Source: Litoribacillus peritrichatus
GTDB lineage: Bacteria; Pseudomonadota; Gammaproteobacteria; Pseudomonadales; Litoribrevibacteraceae
Reading direction: 5' to 3'
Length of the DNA: 64,000 bases
Assembly (NCBI RefSeq): GCF_039537985.1
Contig: NZ_BAABBN010000007.1
Coordinates: forward strand, 62,001 to 126,000
A program made the position numbers and the translations under genes. The notes under the pieces were generated by a model. That model was given only the letters and a program-made list of their open reading frames with translations, searched no databases and had not been told where the DNA came from. Positions 1 to 7,642 of this stretch are shown here, in pieces (positions within the stretch are counted from its first letter, which is position 1; each line of letters opens with the position of its first letter).

Positions 1-540
1 TATCTGAGTGGTTTTGAGGCGAGAGAGAACGGTCTGCCGGCTCAGAAGTCCTTTTTGCCTGGGGTATCGTTTCATTTGAGTAACGAGTACTGGCAAGCAA
101 AGCGCAAGGCGTTACGCATTCAAAAAGCCTTGTTTGAAGCTGACAGCTTCAATGTCGACTTCACCTTGAAAACCCAGAACATGAGTTCAGGGCTGACGGA
201 ATTTTCGATCCGCAGCGATACGCCTTTGTTTGTGTATCGGCATGGCCCTGCGTTCTGGACCAGCATGTCCTGGCCGTTGGCTGAAACCCAAAGTCGGGAT
301 TTAGAGGTGTGGCTGAAAAACAATGAAAGCACGTTAAGCCGCCACTCTTATCAAGGGGACTGGAGCTGGTTCCGTTTGGCCGAGGCGATGGATGGCAAGC
401 TGACTCGTGAGAAAAACATCAGCGCGCTGACCACCAAAGAAGACGGGCAGTACATAGAGTTACAGTTGCAGGTGGAAGGTGAAGTGAATCCGTTTGTGAA
501 GGGCTTTTTCAGTCACTTCCGACTGCCGGAGTCCATCTAA
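1..540 (+). CDS. tssM: T6SS membrane-complex protein TssM (IcmF), C-terminal part only
   Basis: The reading frame is open to the left edge of the window, so only the last 179 or so residues are present. The TTG at 55 is not needed as a start. The fragment has the look of the periplasmic C-terminal domain of TssM/IcmF: an alternating beta-rich region with an YRHGP-type turn followed by a tryptophan-containing strand (around 233-275), as in the family's usual 'YxHGP...WPG' motif. TssM spans the inner membrane and forms the trans-envelope channel with TssL and TssJ. The stop codon at 538-540 is separated by one base from the next ATG, so it is co-transcribed with the kinase gene that follows. 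The VgrG/PAAR genes at 6.7-9.7 kb support the T6SS assignment. The identification rests on recalled family motifs and context. Confidence 0.78.
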   Translation, partial: YLSGFEARENGLPAQKSFLPGVSFHLSNEYWQAKRKALRIQKALFEADSFNVDFTLKTQNMSSGLTEFSIRSDTPLFVYRHGPAFWTSMSWPLAETQSRDLEVWLKNNESTLSRHSYQGDWSWFRLAEAMDGKLTREKNISALTTKEDGQYIELQLQVEGEVNPFVKGFFSHFRLPESI

Positions 541-541
541 G

Positions 542-1357
542 ATGGCAGCCTTGTTTAATACTCATGAAGGTCTCAACCCTGGTTTGGTGGATCGAGATGT
601 TTATACGGAGTATCAGTCGCTGCCGTTGCCGATTGGCAAAGGTGTGTGGCGTTGGTGGCATTGGCCGTCTGAACAGTGGCATTGCATCAAGGTGCGCAGC
701 CATAAAAGCGGCCGTTATTTATTAGACAACGAATGTCAGCTGTTGGCAGGTATTCAATCGAGGTATGTGCCTCGTTTGATTGAAAAAGTCACTACCCCGG
801 ATCAAACCATGATGGTGTCCAGTTACGCAAATGGCCCCACACTGGCGTCGGTCATTCGTCAACAAGGTGCCGGTTTTGAAGGTTGTTCACAGGTGATGAT
901 GCAGCTGGTGGATGCTTTGGTGGAGTGTCACAGGTCTCGTATTGTCCATTGCGATCTTAAGCCAAATAACCTGATTTTATCAGGCAGTACCATTCAGCTG
1001 ATCGACTTTGGGCATTCGATGGACATAGGCCGGGACATCACCAAACTTCCGTATCGGGGGTTCAGTCCTTCCTATTCGCATCCGGCGCTTAAAGACGGCA
1101 AGACCGCCGTCACCCCCGACTTTGATTGGTATGCGTTTTTTGTGGTTATGCACGTGTCCTTCTATGGCAAATTACCGGCCCTAAATCGGGCTCCGTCAAC
1201 GCCGTTGATGGGGGTTTTTGAGTCAATGATTCAACGCAGCGGGCTTCCAAAGCTGTATCAACGTTACCTTACCCAACAACTTGCGGATTTGGATCTGAGA
1301 CTGAGCCAGAAGCTGACGACAAAGAATGAAGCAGATGAAAATAAACATAGGAACTGA
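542..1357 (+). CDS. Serine/threonine protein kinase, T6SS-linked (PpkA-like kinase domain)
   Basis: This is a compact protein of 271 residues that is nearly all kinase domain. The key elements are visible: ATP-anchoring Lys50 (CIKV), the C-helix Glu64 candidate, the catalytic loop HCDLKPNN at 136-143 (Asp138, Asn143), and DFG at 155-157. HCD replaces the usual HRD, as in some bacterial and atypical kinases. No transmembrane segment or C-terminal sensor domain is seen, unlike full-length PpkA of Pseudomonas, so it is probably cytoplasmic. It starts one base after tssM. T6SS clusters often carry a kinase/phosphatase pair acting through an FHA protein (threonine phosphorylation pathway); a phosphatase or FHA gene is not in this window. 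Substrate unknown. The kinase call is strong; a role in T6SS control is inferred from position. Confidence 0.82.
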   Translation: MAALFNTHEGLNPGLVDRDVYTEYQSLPLPIGKGVWRWWHWPSEQWHCIKVRSHKSGRYLLDNECQLLAGIQSRYVPRLIEKVTTPDQTMMVSSYANGPTLASVIRQQGAGFEGCSQVMMQLVDALVECHRSRIVHCDLKPNNLILSGSTIQLIDFGHSMDIGRDITKLPYRGFSPSYSHPALKDGKTAVTPDFDWYAFFVVMHVSFYGKLPALNRAPSTPLMGVFESMIQRSGLPKLYQRYLTQQLADLDLRLSQKLTTKNEADENKHRN

Positions 1358-1361
1358 CGTT

Positions 1362-2573
1362 GTGAGTGATTGGTTCGTTCAAACGAATAGGAGCAGCACA
1401 GGTTTGCGTGGAACTTTGCGGGCTGTGCTGATCAGTTTGCTGTTGTGCGGCATAACATTCACCGCACAGGCGTCTAACCGGGATATTGGTTGGCTGGTGT
1501 TTTCAGAGGTCAACCATAAACACTGGGTGCCCAGTTATGACGAGAACGACAGTTCCAAACTCATTGTGGCGCCCAAGACACTTCCGGCGGCTGATCAGTT
1601 ACATAAAATTCTGGTGATTGTGGCTAAAAAGTCAGGCAGTTATCAACTGGCCATGAATCGGCTTTTGGAAGTGTTTCAGCAAGAACAATTTTTGTCTGAA
1701 TTTGAAGTCATTAACATCAATCGTGATGAAGCGGTGGGTCGTCAGCTATTGAACAGCGCCAAACAAAATGGTTTTGATCTGGTCTTTACCATGGGGTCGG
1801 AAGCGGCGGCGCTGGTGCATCGTTATTATAAAAACGGCCCCTTGCCAGTCGTAACGTCCATTAATAAAGATCCGGTGACCTTAGGTCAGGTCAGCTCGTA
1901 TAAAGAAGGCACTGGCACCAACATCGCAACCACAACACTGAATGTGCCCATTGATATTCAGTTGAATTACTTATTTGAGCTGAACCCCGGTTTAAAACAC
2001 GTCGCTTTGCTTTATAACCAGAACCACAAACAGGTGGTGAAAACGGAGGTGCGTCCGTTTCGTAAAGCGATGGAAGCACAAGGCATTCGGGTGATTGATG
2101 TGACGGTTAACAGCCGGGAGGAAGCCCGGGCGCAATTGACGCGTGGGCTGCCAGAGGCCGTAAAAGCACTTGAGGATCTGGACCCGTCTTTGAGACACAG
2201 TCTGATGTGGATGACCAGCAGCACCGCCATTTTTTCCAACCTGGATATGGTCAGTGAGTTATCCAACGGCATTCCTATTGTTTCGACCAATCCAAATGCC
2301 GTGCGTGAAGGCCGACAAAGCGCCGCTGTGGCGATTGGTATTGACCGTCGGAATAACGCCCATTTGGCGGCTGTGTATGCGCTCAGAATATTAAGGGATG
2401 GGGTTGATCCGGGAAGCCTTGAAGTGGGGGTGGTGACCCCACCGGACATCGCTCTGAATTTTTTAGTCGCCAGGGAACTGGGTTTAAAAGTGCCTTTTAC
2501 CTTTTTGGAAGGTGCGGATTTTGTGTATGGCTACCGGGGGGAGTTGGTGCGCTCCTTTGGTCGGAATCTGTGA
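1362..2573 (+). CDS. Periplasmic ABC-type substrate-binding protein (ABC_sub_bind, PF04392-like), orphan
   Basis: The gene encodes a secreted protein of about 403 residues with an N-terminal hydrophobic signal segment ending near AQA (about residue 37) and a two-lobe fold resembling the PF04392 family, for example a 'FTMGSEAAALV' segment followed by 'PVVTSINKDPV'. The longest frame begins at ATG 1326 and would overlap the kinase gene by 32 bases. GTG at 1362 is preferred because AGGAA (1349-1353) lies eight bases before it and it follows the kinase stop codon. PF04392 proteins normally feed an ABC permease and ATPase, but none is adjacent. Instead the next gene is a sensor-like MFS protein. 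This suggests that the binding protein delivers a signal or ligand to that partner. Ligand unknown. Confidence 0.7.
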   Translation: MSDWFVQTNRSSTGLRGTLRAVLISLLLCGITFTAQASNRDIGWLVFSEVNHKHWVPSYDENDSSKLIVAPKTLPAADQLHKILVIVAKKSGSYQLAMNRLLEVFQQEQFLSEFEVININRDEAVGRQLLNSAKQNGFDLVFTMGSEAAALVHRYYKNGPLPVVTSINKDPVTLGQVSSYKEGTGTNIATTTLNVPIDIQLNYLFELNPGLKHVALLYNQNHKQVVKTEVRPFRKAMEAQGIRVIDVTVNSREEARAQLTRGLPEAVKALEDLDPSLRHSLMWMTSSTAIFSNLDMVSELSNGIPIVSTNPNAVREGRQSAAVAIGIDRRNNAHLAAVYALRILRDGVDPGSLEVGVVTPPDIALNFLVARELGLKVPFTFLEGADFVYGYRGELVRSFGRNL

Positions 2574-2652
2574 GAAACATCAGTTGTTCGAGCGTGGCCG
2601 GTGGTTCATTTGAGCTGGGGAGTACAAATATTGTGAGTAATGAGTTCAACTT

Positions 2653-5196
2653 ATGATCAAACGTTTAAGAAACATCCGATATTGTATTCCGATGTTGGTG
2701 ATTGTCTTCAGTACTCTGATGTTACTCACATACATCGGGTATAACGAAGCCAAGCTGAAATATCTGCCGTTTCAGCTGAACAAGCTGTCGGCGCAAAGTG
2801 AAATTGTCAAAAACGGCTTTGACAGTTATTTGAATGCCGGGCTGCCGGTGAGTCAGTTTTCCGGTTTTCGAACCATCGCATCAACACTGATGAAATCCGA
2901 TGACAGCATCCATAATATTCGCGTCATTGACCAGAATGGCGCCATCATTTTTTTTGAATCAGGAGATGGCACGAAGCAGGAGGATTTCGATCAAAGCCTG
3001 AGAGAATACCGGCCGAATCCGATTGAGTTTGATTTTCCGGCGTTTACCAGTCTTGAGTCTGAACACAGCTATCTGATATCGCAGCAACTCACCAGTAAAT
3101 TCGGGCCAGTGGGCGAAGTCCAGATTGAGGCGGATAAAACGCTGTTGGTGTCTGAGCTGGATCGGCAGTTTGCTCTGCCTTTTCAGGCTGTGATTGGCCT
3201 GACGCTGCTTTATTTGGTGGTGGTTTCTATTTATGAACTTCGTACTTCCGCTTCTTCAAGCCGGTTACGGGTTCTGAAGATTACCTACGTCTTTTGTTAC
3301 ATCGCTCTGTCTGTGGTGATCAGTAAAACCGTTTATAACGTTTATGAATACGGGGCCAATGCGACCACCCGTGCGATGACGGATTCTATGGTTCAGCGAC
3401 TTACGTCGGTCAGGGACGTGGGCGTTCATTTGGAAGACTTAGCCGGCATTGACCGGATGCTGGAGAAATACAAATCCGGCAATCGCACTATTGAGGCCAT
3501 CGCGCTGATCAAAGGTGACACCAATCTGGCTCACACTGATCCAACTCAGGTGGGTAAGCCTTATCAGGTATTGGAAGACTGTTACGAGTACGTGAACGAC
3601 CTGGGGCAGGAGCAAGGCGAAACCATTAACTTTCGGGTAGCGGTGAATATCCCGACCGATGTGTTGATTCGTACTATTTTGTCGAGTACCAAAGCCTTTT
3701 TTGTCTTATTCATCGCGTGTGCGCTATTGGCCTGGATTTTCCTAAATGCAGGCACTTCGTTGATTGAATTGCTGGATAAACGGGCTCAAAACACCGAGTC
3801 GGCGTCGGCCGATAAAAAAGAGATGGGCGGTGAAGCAGGCGTTGGAACGCAAGCGGGTAGCATCAGTTTTGAAATAGGTTTAAATCTGGTTCAGCCTGCG
3901 TATTTTATGGTGGTGTTGGTGAACGCCCTGTTTGTCCCGTTTTTACCAAAGCTGATTGCTGACATGGCGGCCAGCAGCGGCTCTAGCTTTGCCACTGCAT
4001 CCATGCCATTCACCTTGTATTACCTGTTTTTTGCGTTGGTGCTGATTCCTGCCGGTCAATACGCTGAGCGGGGTAATCTGAAAAAGTTGATGACTGTGGG
4101 CTTCCTGGCGGAATTCATTGGCATGATGCTGATTTTCCTAAGCGATGACTATTGGATTGTGGCATTGGCGCGAATTTTCTCAGGCATTGGTCAGGGGTTG
4201 TTTCTGATTGGTTTGCAGTCTTATGTGATGGTCATAACACCGAAAAATCAACGCAGCCGGGGACATGCCGTGAAAGTGGTGGGTCGAAACTCTGCGTTGA
4301 TTGCCGGCACCGCCATTGGTGCTTTGCTGTATGCCTACATCGACTATCGAATGATCTTCCTGATGGCTTCTTTAGTCAGCCTGCTGTCCATTGCTTACCT
4401 ATGGAATTTGGTGCCACGGGCGGAGTCCATTACCGGCAAAGTCATGAAAGAAATGTCAGAGGATAGCGAGCATCCCTGGGAAGCGCTGCGCAGAAATATC
4501 GTGGCGGTGGTCAGAGATGCGGAATTCATGCGGACTCTGACGTTAGTCGGCATCATGGGCAAGATGTCGATTGCCGGTGTGGTGATGTTTGCGGTGCCTC
4601 TGGTGATGTTGGGCCAGGGTTATAAAGCGGATGATGTGGGTCTGATGCTGATGATTTATTACGTGTCCAGCATGATGATGACCAAATACGTTACTCGGTT
4701 AGTGGATGGCCCTGGCATGTCTCGCAGAGCGTTGATTTGCAGTGCTGTGGTGGGTGGGGTTGCCACCGTGTTTGTTGGTTTTGTCAGCCAGCAGGGGGCA
4801 CATCCAACGGGGCTGATGCCGGGCATGGAGTTTTTGTTGTGGTTGTCGAACCACGCTCATGGGTTGGGCATCGCAGGCAATTCTTTGGTGTTGTATATCG
4901 CCATTGTCTTTTTGGGCATTTCAAACGGACTTTTGGCCGCACCAGTGATGACTCACATTAATAATACGGACGTGTCACAACGCGAAGGTGTGAAAAAGAT
5001 TGCCGCGACGTATGTCTTTCTTGAGCGATTTGGTCACGTTGCCGGGCCGGCCTTCATTGCTCAATTATTGTTTTTAAATAATAACTCGCCATTGGCAATG
5101 TCGCTGTTCGGCATTTTGTCAGTGGTGCTCGGTGTGGTGTACATGTTCTCTTCACATACTAAAAATACGGTGGCTTTGGCTGCTAAAGAGGCATGA
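2653..5196 (+). CDS. MFS transporter with N-terminal double periplasmic sensor-like module
   Basis: The 847-residue protein is about twice the length of an ordinary MFS carrier. The N-terminus has a membrane segment (about 10-28), an extracytoplasmic domain (about 30-175) with a Cache-like strand 'IRVIDQNGAIIFF', a pair of membrane segments (about 176-195 and 212-228), a second extracytoplasmic domain (about 235-345) and a further membrane segment (about 348-367). A linker rich in charged and small residues follows, and from about residue 405 to the end there is a typical twelve-helix MFS unit. The fusion suggests transport gated by, or signalling through, periplasmic ligand sensing. It lies 79 bases after the orphan binding protein, which may be its partner. 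Substrate and direction of transport cannot be read from the sequence. Link to T6SS is positional only. Confidence 0.72.
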   Translation: MIKRLRNIRYCIPMLVIVFSTLMLLTYIGYNEAKLKYLPFQLNKLSAQSEIVKNGFDSYLNAGLPVSQFSGFRTIASTLMKSDDSIHNIRVIDQNGAIIFFESGDGTKQEDFDQSLREYRPNPIEFDFPAFTSLESEHSYLISQQLTSKFGPVGEVQIEADKTLLVSELDRQFALPFQAVIGLTLLYLVVVSIYELRTSASSSRLRVLKITYVFCYIALSVVISKTVYNVYEYGANATTRAMTDSMVQRLTSVRDVGVHLEDLAGIDRMLEKYKSGNRTIEAIALIKGDTNLAHTDPTQVGKPYQVLEDCYEYVNDLGQEQGETINFRVAVNIPTDVLIRTILSSTKAFFVLFIACALLAWIFLNAGTSLIELLDKRAQNTESASADKKEMGGEAGVGTQAGSISFEIGLNLVQPAYFMVVLVNALFVPFLPKLIADMAASSGSSFATASMPFTLYYLFFALVLIPAGQYAERGNLKKLMTVGFLAEFIGMMLIFLSDDYWIVALARIFSGIGQGLFLIGLQSYVMVITPKNQRSRGHAVKVVGRNSALIAGTAIGALLYAYIDYRMIFLMASLVSLLSIAYLWNLVPRAESITGKVMKEMSEDSEHPWEALRRNIVAVVRDAEFMRTLTLVGIMGKMSIAGVVMFAVPLVMLGQGYKADDVGLMLMIYYVSSMMMTKYVTRLVDGPGMSRRALICSAVVGGVATVFVGFVSQQGAHPTGLMPGMEFLLWLSNHAHGLGIAGNSLVLYIAIVFLGISNGLLAAPVMTHINNTDVSQREGVKKIAATYVFLERFGHVAGPAFIAQLLFLNNNSPLAMSLFGILSVVLGVVYMFSSHTKNTVALAAKEA

Positions 5197-5301
5197 GTTC
5201 GATCTGAAAAGAAGAAAAAAACAGGGTAAGAACTTTCATTAAAGAGCCATTGCTTATGATGAGCGGTGGCGTAACTACGGAATGAATACAGGAATTTAAT
5301 T

Positions 5302-6576
5302 ATGCCAGAAAACCAAGCCCCGAAAATTCAGAATAAAGAAACGGTGAACTCGTCCTGTAAGGTCTTGATGTCAGCGACCAGTTTTAAAAACAGCACAAAA
5401 TTAACCATGACATTAACCGGTAAAAGCCGCTCGAATGAGAAGCTGCTGAAGTTCATTGATGCCAAACTGACTTACATTAATAAGGTTCAAGAAAAGGATG
5501 TGAATGCTAAGTTAGGCCCTGATGCGTTGCTGGTTTTGGCCGAACTGTATTATGCGCTGGATCGTTGGTTGGTGTTGGCTGGCCGTAATGACAGTTCAGT
5601 GAATAGCCGACGTTCGAAGGGCGTTAATGGCTTGTTTGCACAAGTGGTTAAGTTGTTAAGTTATCAGTTAGAAACGCCGATCAATCGCCTGCCAAACTGG
5701 TTGCAGGACAATTTTACGGTGGGAATGACCGATCACGGTTATGAAGTGGATTATCAAAAAAAGTCAGCCCTGTATTACAAACCCAAAGACCGGGAAATGT
5801 ATCGTTTAAAAATTACCAATGGTGTGGTGTATCAAAAGCAGTGGTGGGTCTCTAAAGAGTCCACGACCTGGGTCAAAATGAATTCGGAATTTACCCAAAG
5901 TACCGGCAGTAAAAACACTATCTCGAACAAACATTGTGGTTACGCATTGTCGGTGGTGGGGGACTTTTACAGTGGCCCCCATTTGTCGGGCACCACCTAT
6001 AAGGAAACCGGTCAATATCACTCCAGTTATATGGGCGGCAAACCCGTGTTGTGTGCGGGTGAAATTGAAGTGGTGGAGGGCAAGATCAAGCACCTGAACA
6101 CCGGCAGTGGTCACTATGGCCCGGCCAAGGGGTATTTGCTGAATGTGATCAATGCGTTGACTTTGTGTGGCGTTGATCCGACGAGTTACAAAGTGAATTA
6201 TCATGGCTGTAAAACGGCCTATACTGGCGCCAAAATGCTCGAAAAAATTGAGAAAGAAGAGAAGAAGGTGGGTGGCGACGACGTCAGTCATCATAAGAGC
6301 AAGATCGCAGCTAAATACAACAATGGCGTGCTGGGTCGACTGAAAGATAAAATGAAGAAAATTGAGGATCAGTTGGCAGTGATTGCTCACTTCAGTACGT
6401 CTGACCATGTTGATGGTGTTAAGAAAGTCAGTGGTTCGAGACGAGCTATATGTGATGTTTGCCGTAAGGCTAACCTGGATACTCAGCATCAACAAAACAA
6501 TTATAGGAAGCGCAATAGTAAAGCGCTTCAGCTTGAATATGAAAAGCTTGAGAAATTGGTGGCGCGCATTAAGTAG
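5302..6576 (+). CDS. Uncharacterised protein, candidate T6SS effector
   Basis: I do not recognise this 424-residue protein with confidence. It has no signal peptide or membrane segment. The first 130 residues are mainly helical. A central region (about 230-290) contains a motif with widely spaced His-Ser-Ser, Ala-Gly-Glu and Ser-Gly-His-Tyr, recalling conserved blocks I have seen in predicted polymorphic-toxin domains; no family name is claimed. The C-terminal 110 residues are Lys-rich and carry a CDVC pair. AGGAA stands eight bases before the ATG. It lies between the T6SS sensor/kinase genes and, convergently, the PAAR-DUF6931-vgrG operon, which is a usual place for a cargo effector. No immunity gene is obvious next to it. 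A housekeeping or structural T6SS role is an alternative. Confidence 0.5.
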   Translation: MPENQAPKIQNKETVNSSCKVLMSATSFKNSTKLTMTLTGKSRSNEKLLKFIDAKLTYINKVQEKDVNAKLGPDALLVLAELYYALDRWLVLAGRNDSSVNSRRSKGVNGLFAQVVKLLSYQLETPINRLPNWLQDNFTVGMTDHGYEVDYQKKSALYYKPKDREMYRLKITNGVVYQKQWWVSKESTTWVKMNSEFTQSTGSKNTISNKHCGYALSVVGDFYSGPHLSGTTYKETGQYHSSYMGGKPVLCAGEIEVVEGKIKHLNTGSGHYGPAKGYLLNVINALTLCGVDPTSYKVNYHGCKTAYTGAKMLEKIEKEEKKVGGDDVSHHKSKIAAKYNNGVLGRLKDKMKKIEDQLAVIAHFSTSDHVDGVKKVSGSRRAICDVCRKANLDTQHQQNNYRKRNSKALQLEYEKLEKLVARIK

Positions 6577-6586
6577 TCATATGCCA

Positions 6587-6632
6587 TCACAGGGTGCACA
6601 GGTTTTACCCGTGCAACCTGTGACAGTTTTTT
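6587..6632 (+). terminator. Intrinsic terminator after the candidate effector gene
   Basis: Arms TCACAGG (6587-6593) and CCTGTGA (6617-6623) pair, with an inner GCAC/GTGC helix across a small internal loop, followed by six T (6627-6632). It lies between convergent genes and serves the plus-strand gene. Confidence 0.75.
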
Positions 6633-6664
6633 AACCTCTTCCCCCTAATACTGTCGCCCGGATT

Positions 6665-6967
6665 CTAACCACCCACCAAAACGGTGGGCATGCCTAATAC
6701 GACAGACCCGCCGTGGGCACTGGTGTCTCCCATTCGAACGCAAGGACGATTGCCAATGAGAACGGTGGCGCTGCCTTTGGCGGTTGCATCGGGCGGGCCG
6801 ACACAAACGCACATATCGCCCACTACGGAGGCAGGCATATTGCCGATTAATACCGTTGGTATACCAGGCCCTGAAATGGGGCCGCCAACGTGGGGAATGG
6901 GGGGCGTGCCCGGTGTTTGCATACTGCATACATGCATGTCACCGACGCGTGATGCCGGAGTGCCCAT
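6665..6967 (-). CDS. PAAR/DUF4150-like spike-tip protein
   Basis: A small protein of 100 residues made of repeated Gly-Pro-rich turns (for example 'GxPAxxVGDMCVCVGPP' and 'VLIGNRPCVRMGDTSAHGG'), typical of the PAAR-like cone that caps the VgrG spike of T6SS and can dock effectors. A longer frame reaches 7027, but the ATG at 6967 has an AAGGAAA ribosome-binding site directly upstream and gives a family-like start (MGTPASRVGD). It is the third gene of the vgrG, DUF6931-like, PAAR operon on the minus strand and starts 34 bases after the previous stop. No C-terminal toxin extension is present, so a separate effector must use this tip. The convergent gene at 5302 is the nearest candidate. Confidence 0.85.
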   Translation of the reverse strand: MGTPASRVGDMHVCSMQTPGTPPIPHVGGPISGPGIPTVLIGNMPASVVGDMCVCVGPPDATAKGSATVLIGNRPCVRMGDTSAHGGSVVLGMPTVLVGG

Positions 6968-7001
6968 AGTTCGTTTCCTTTTTCGTTTGGTTAAGTTGAT
7001 C

Positions 7002-7571
7002 TTAGCGCACGTTGCCCGAACCGCCATTGGCCAGGTCTAATCCCATTTCGATGACTTTCTGATAATAGGCTTCACTGTTGTCCCATTCCGGCATAATAGA
7101 GGCCATGTTAATTGCTCCCGCTGCTGCTTTGGCGTAGAGGTTTTCGGGCGGCATCACCACAGATTCACCGACGTCGGTGATGCTGCCACTGCCGTTCCAG
7201 AAAACAGCTTGGGCCAGCCAGCCGGGAGCGCAATCGTGACCAATATTTTTGACAAAGTGTTCGGCCTGACGACGATTGGCTTCGTCCGGTTCTTTGACCC
7301 AGTTTTTTGCACAGACAATGGCGTTGGTTTGTTGTGGTGTCCAGTCCTGCTGACGTAATTCCAGAGCCAGACAAGCCCACCAAATCACTTCTCTGACCGG
7401 CAACGCATGACACAGAAACTGAACCAGGTCATTGTCCAGTTTGGCGCTTTGCAATTGGCTGACTACCTCATTTGGCGGCATAGAGCCATCAATGAGGGCC
7501 AGGCATTCTTCACCGACCTCGTAGCGCTGCAATATGGTCAGTGACTGTTCTAAAGGTATTTTTTTGTACAT
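7002..7571 (-). CDS. DUF6931-like T6SS accessory protein
   Basis: A 189-residue soluble, largely helical protein. It has 'REVIWWACLALE' in the middle and a C-terminal region with 'AxAVFWNGSGSI...PPENLYAKAAAGAINMA', a pattern I associate with the small DUF6931-type proteins encoded between vgrG and PAAR genes. The molecular role is not established to my knowledge; an adaptor or chaperone that helps load an effector on the VgrG-PAAR spike is the usual suggestion from context. It lies 71 bases after vgrG and 34 bases before the PAAR start on the same strand, so the three are probably one transcript. The family name is from memory and not checked; operon membership is clear. Confidence 0.62.
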   Translation of the reverse strand: MYKKIPLEQSLTILQRYEVGEECLALIDGSMPPNEVVSQLQSAKLDNDLVQFLCHALPVREVIWWACLALELRQQDWTPQQTNAIVCAKNWVKEPDEANRRQAEHFVKNIGHDCAPGWLAQAVFWNGSGSITDVGESVVMPPENLYAKAAAGAINMASIMPEWDNSEAYYQKVIEMGLDLANGGSGNVR

Positions 7572-7642
7572 GACTGAGTCTCAAATGGTGGCTATTGCCT
7601 GTTCCTTAGCGTGATCGTCGTTTTGATTTTAAGGTTCCCTTG

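Noticed and set aside
5806..6495. Long minus-strand open frame opposite the candidate effector gene
   Set aside because: It has no ribosome-binding site or recognisable protein features and is the shadow of the plus-strand gene with better codon use and a good start.
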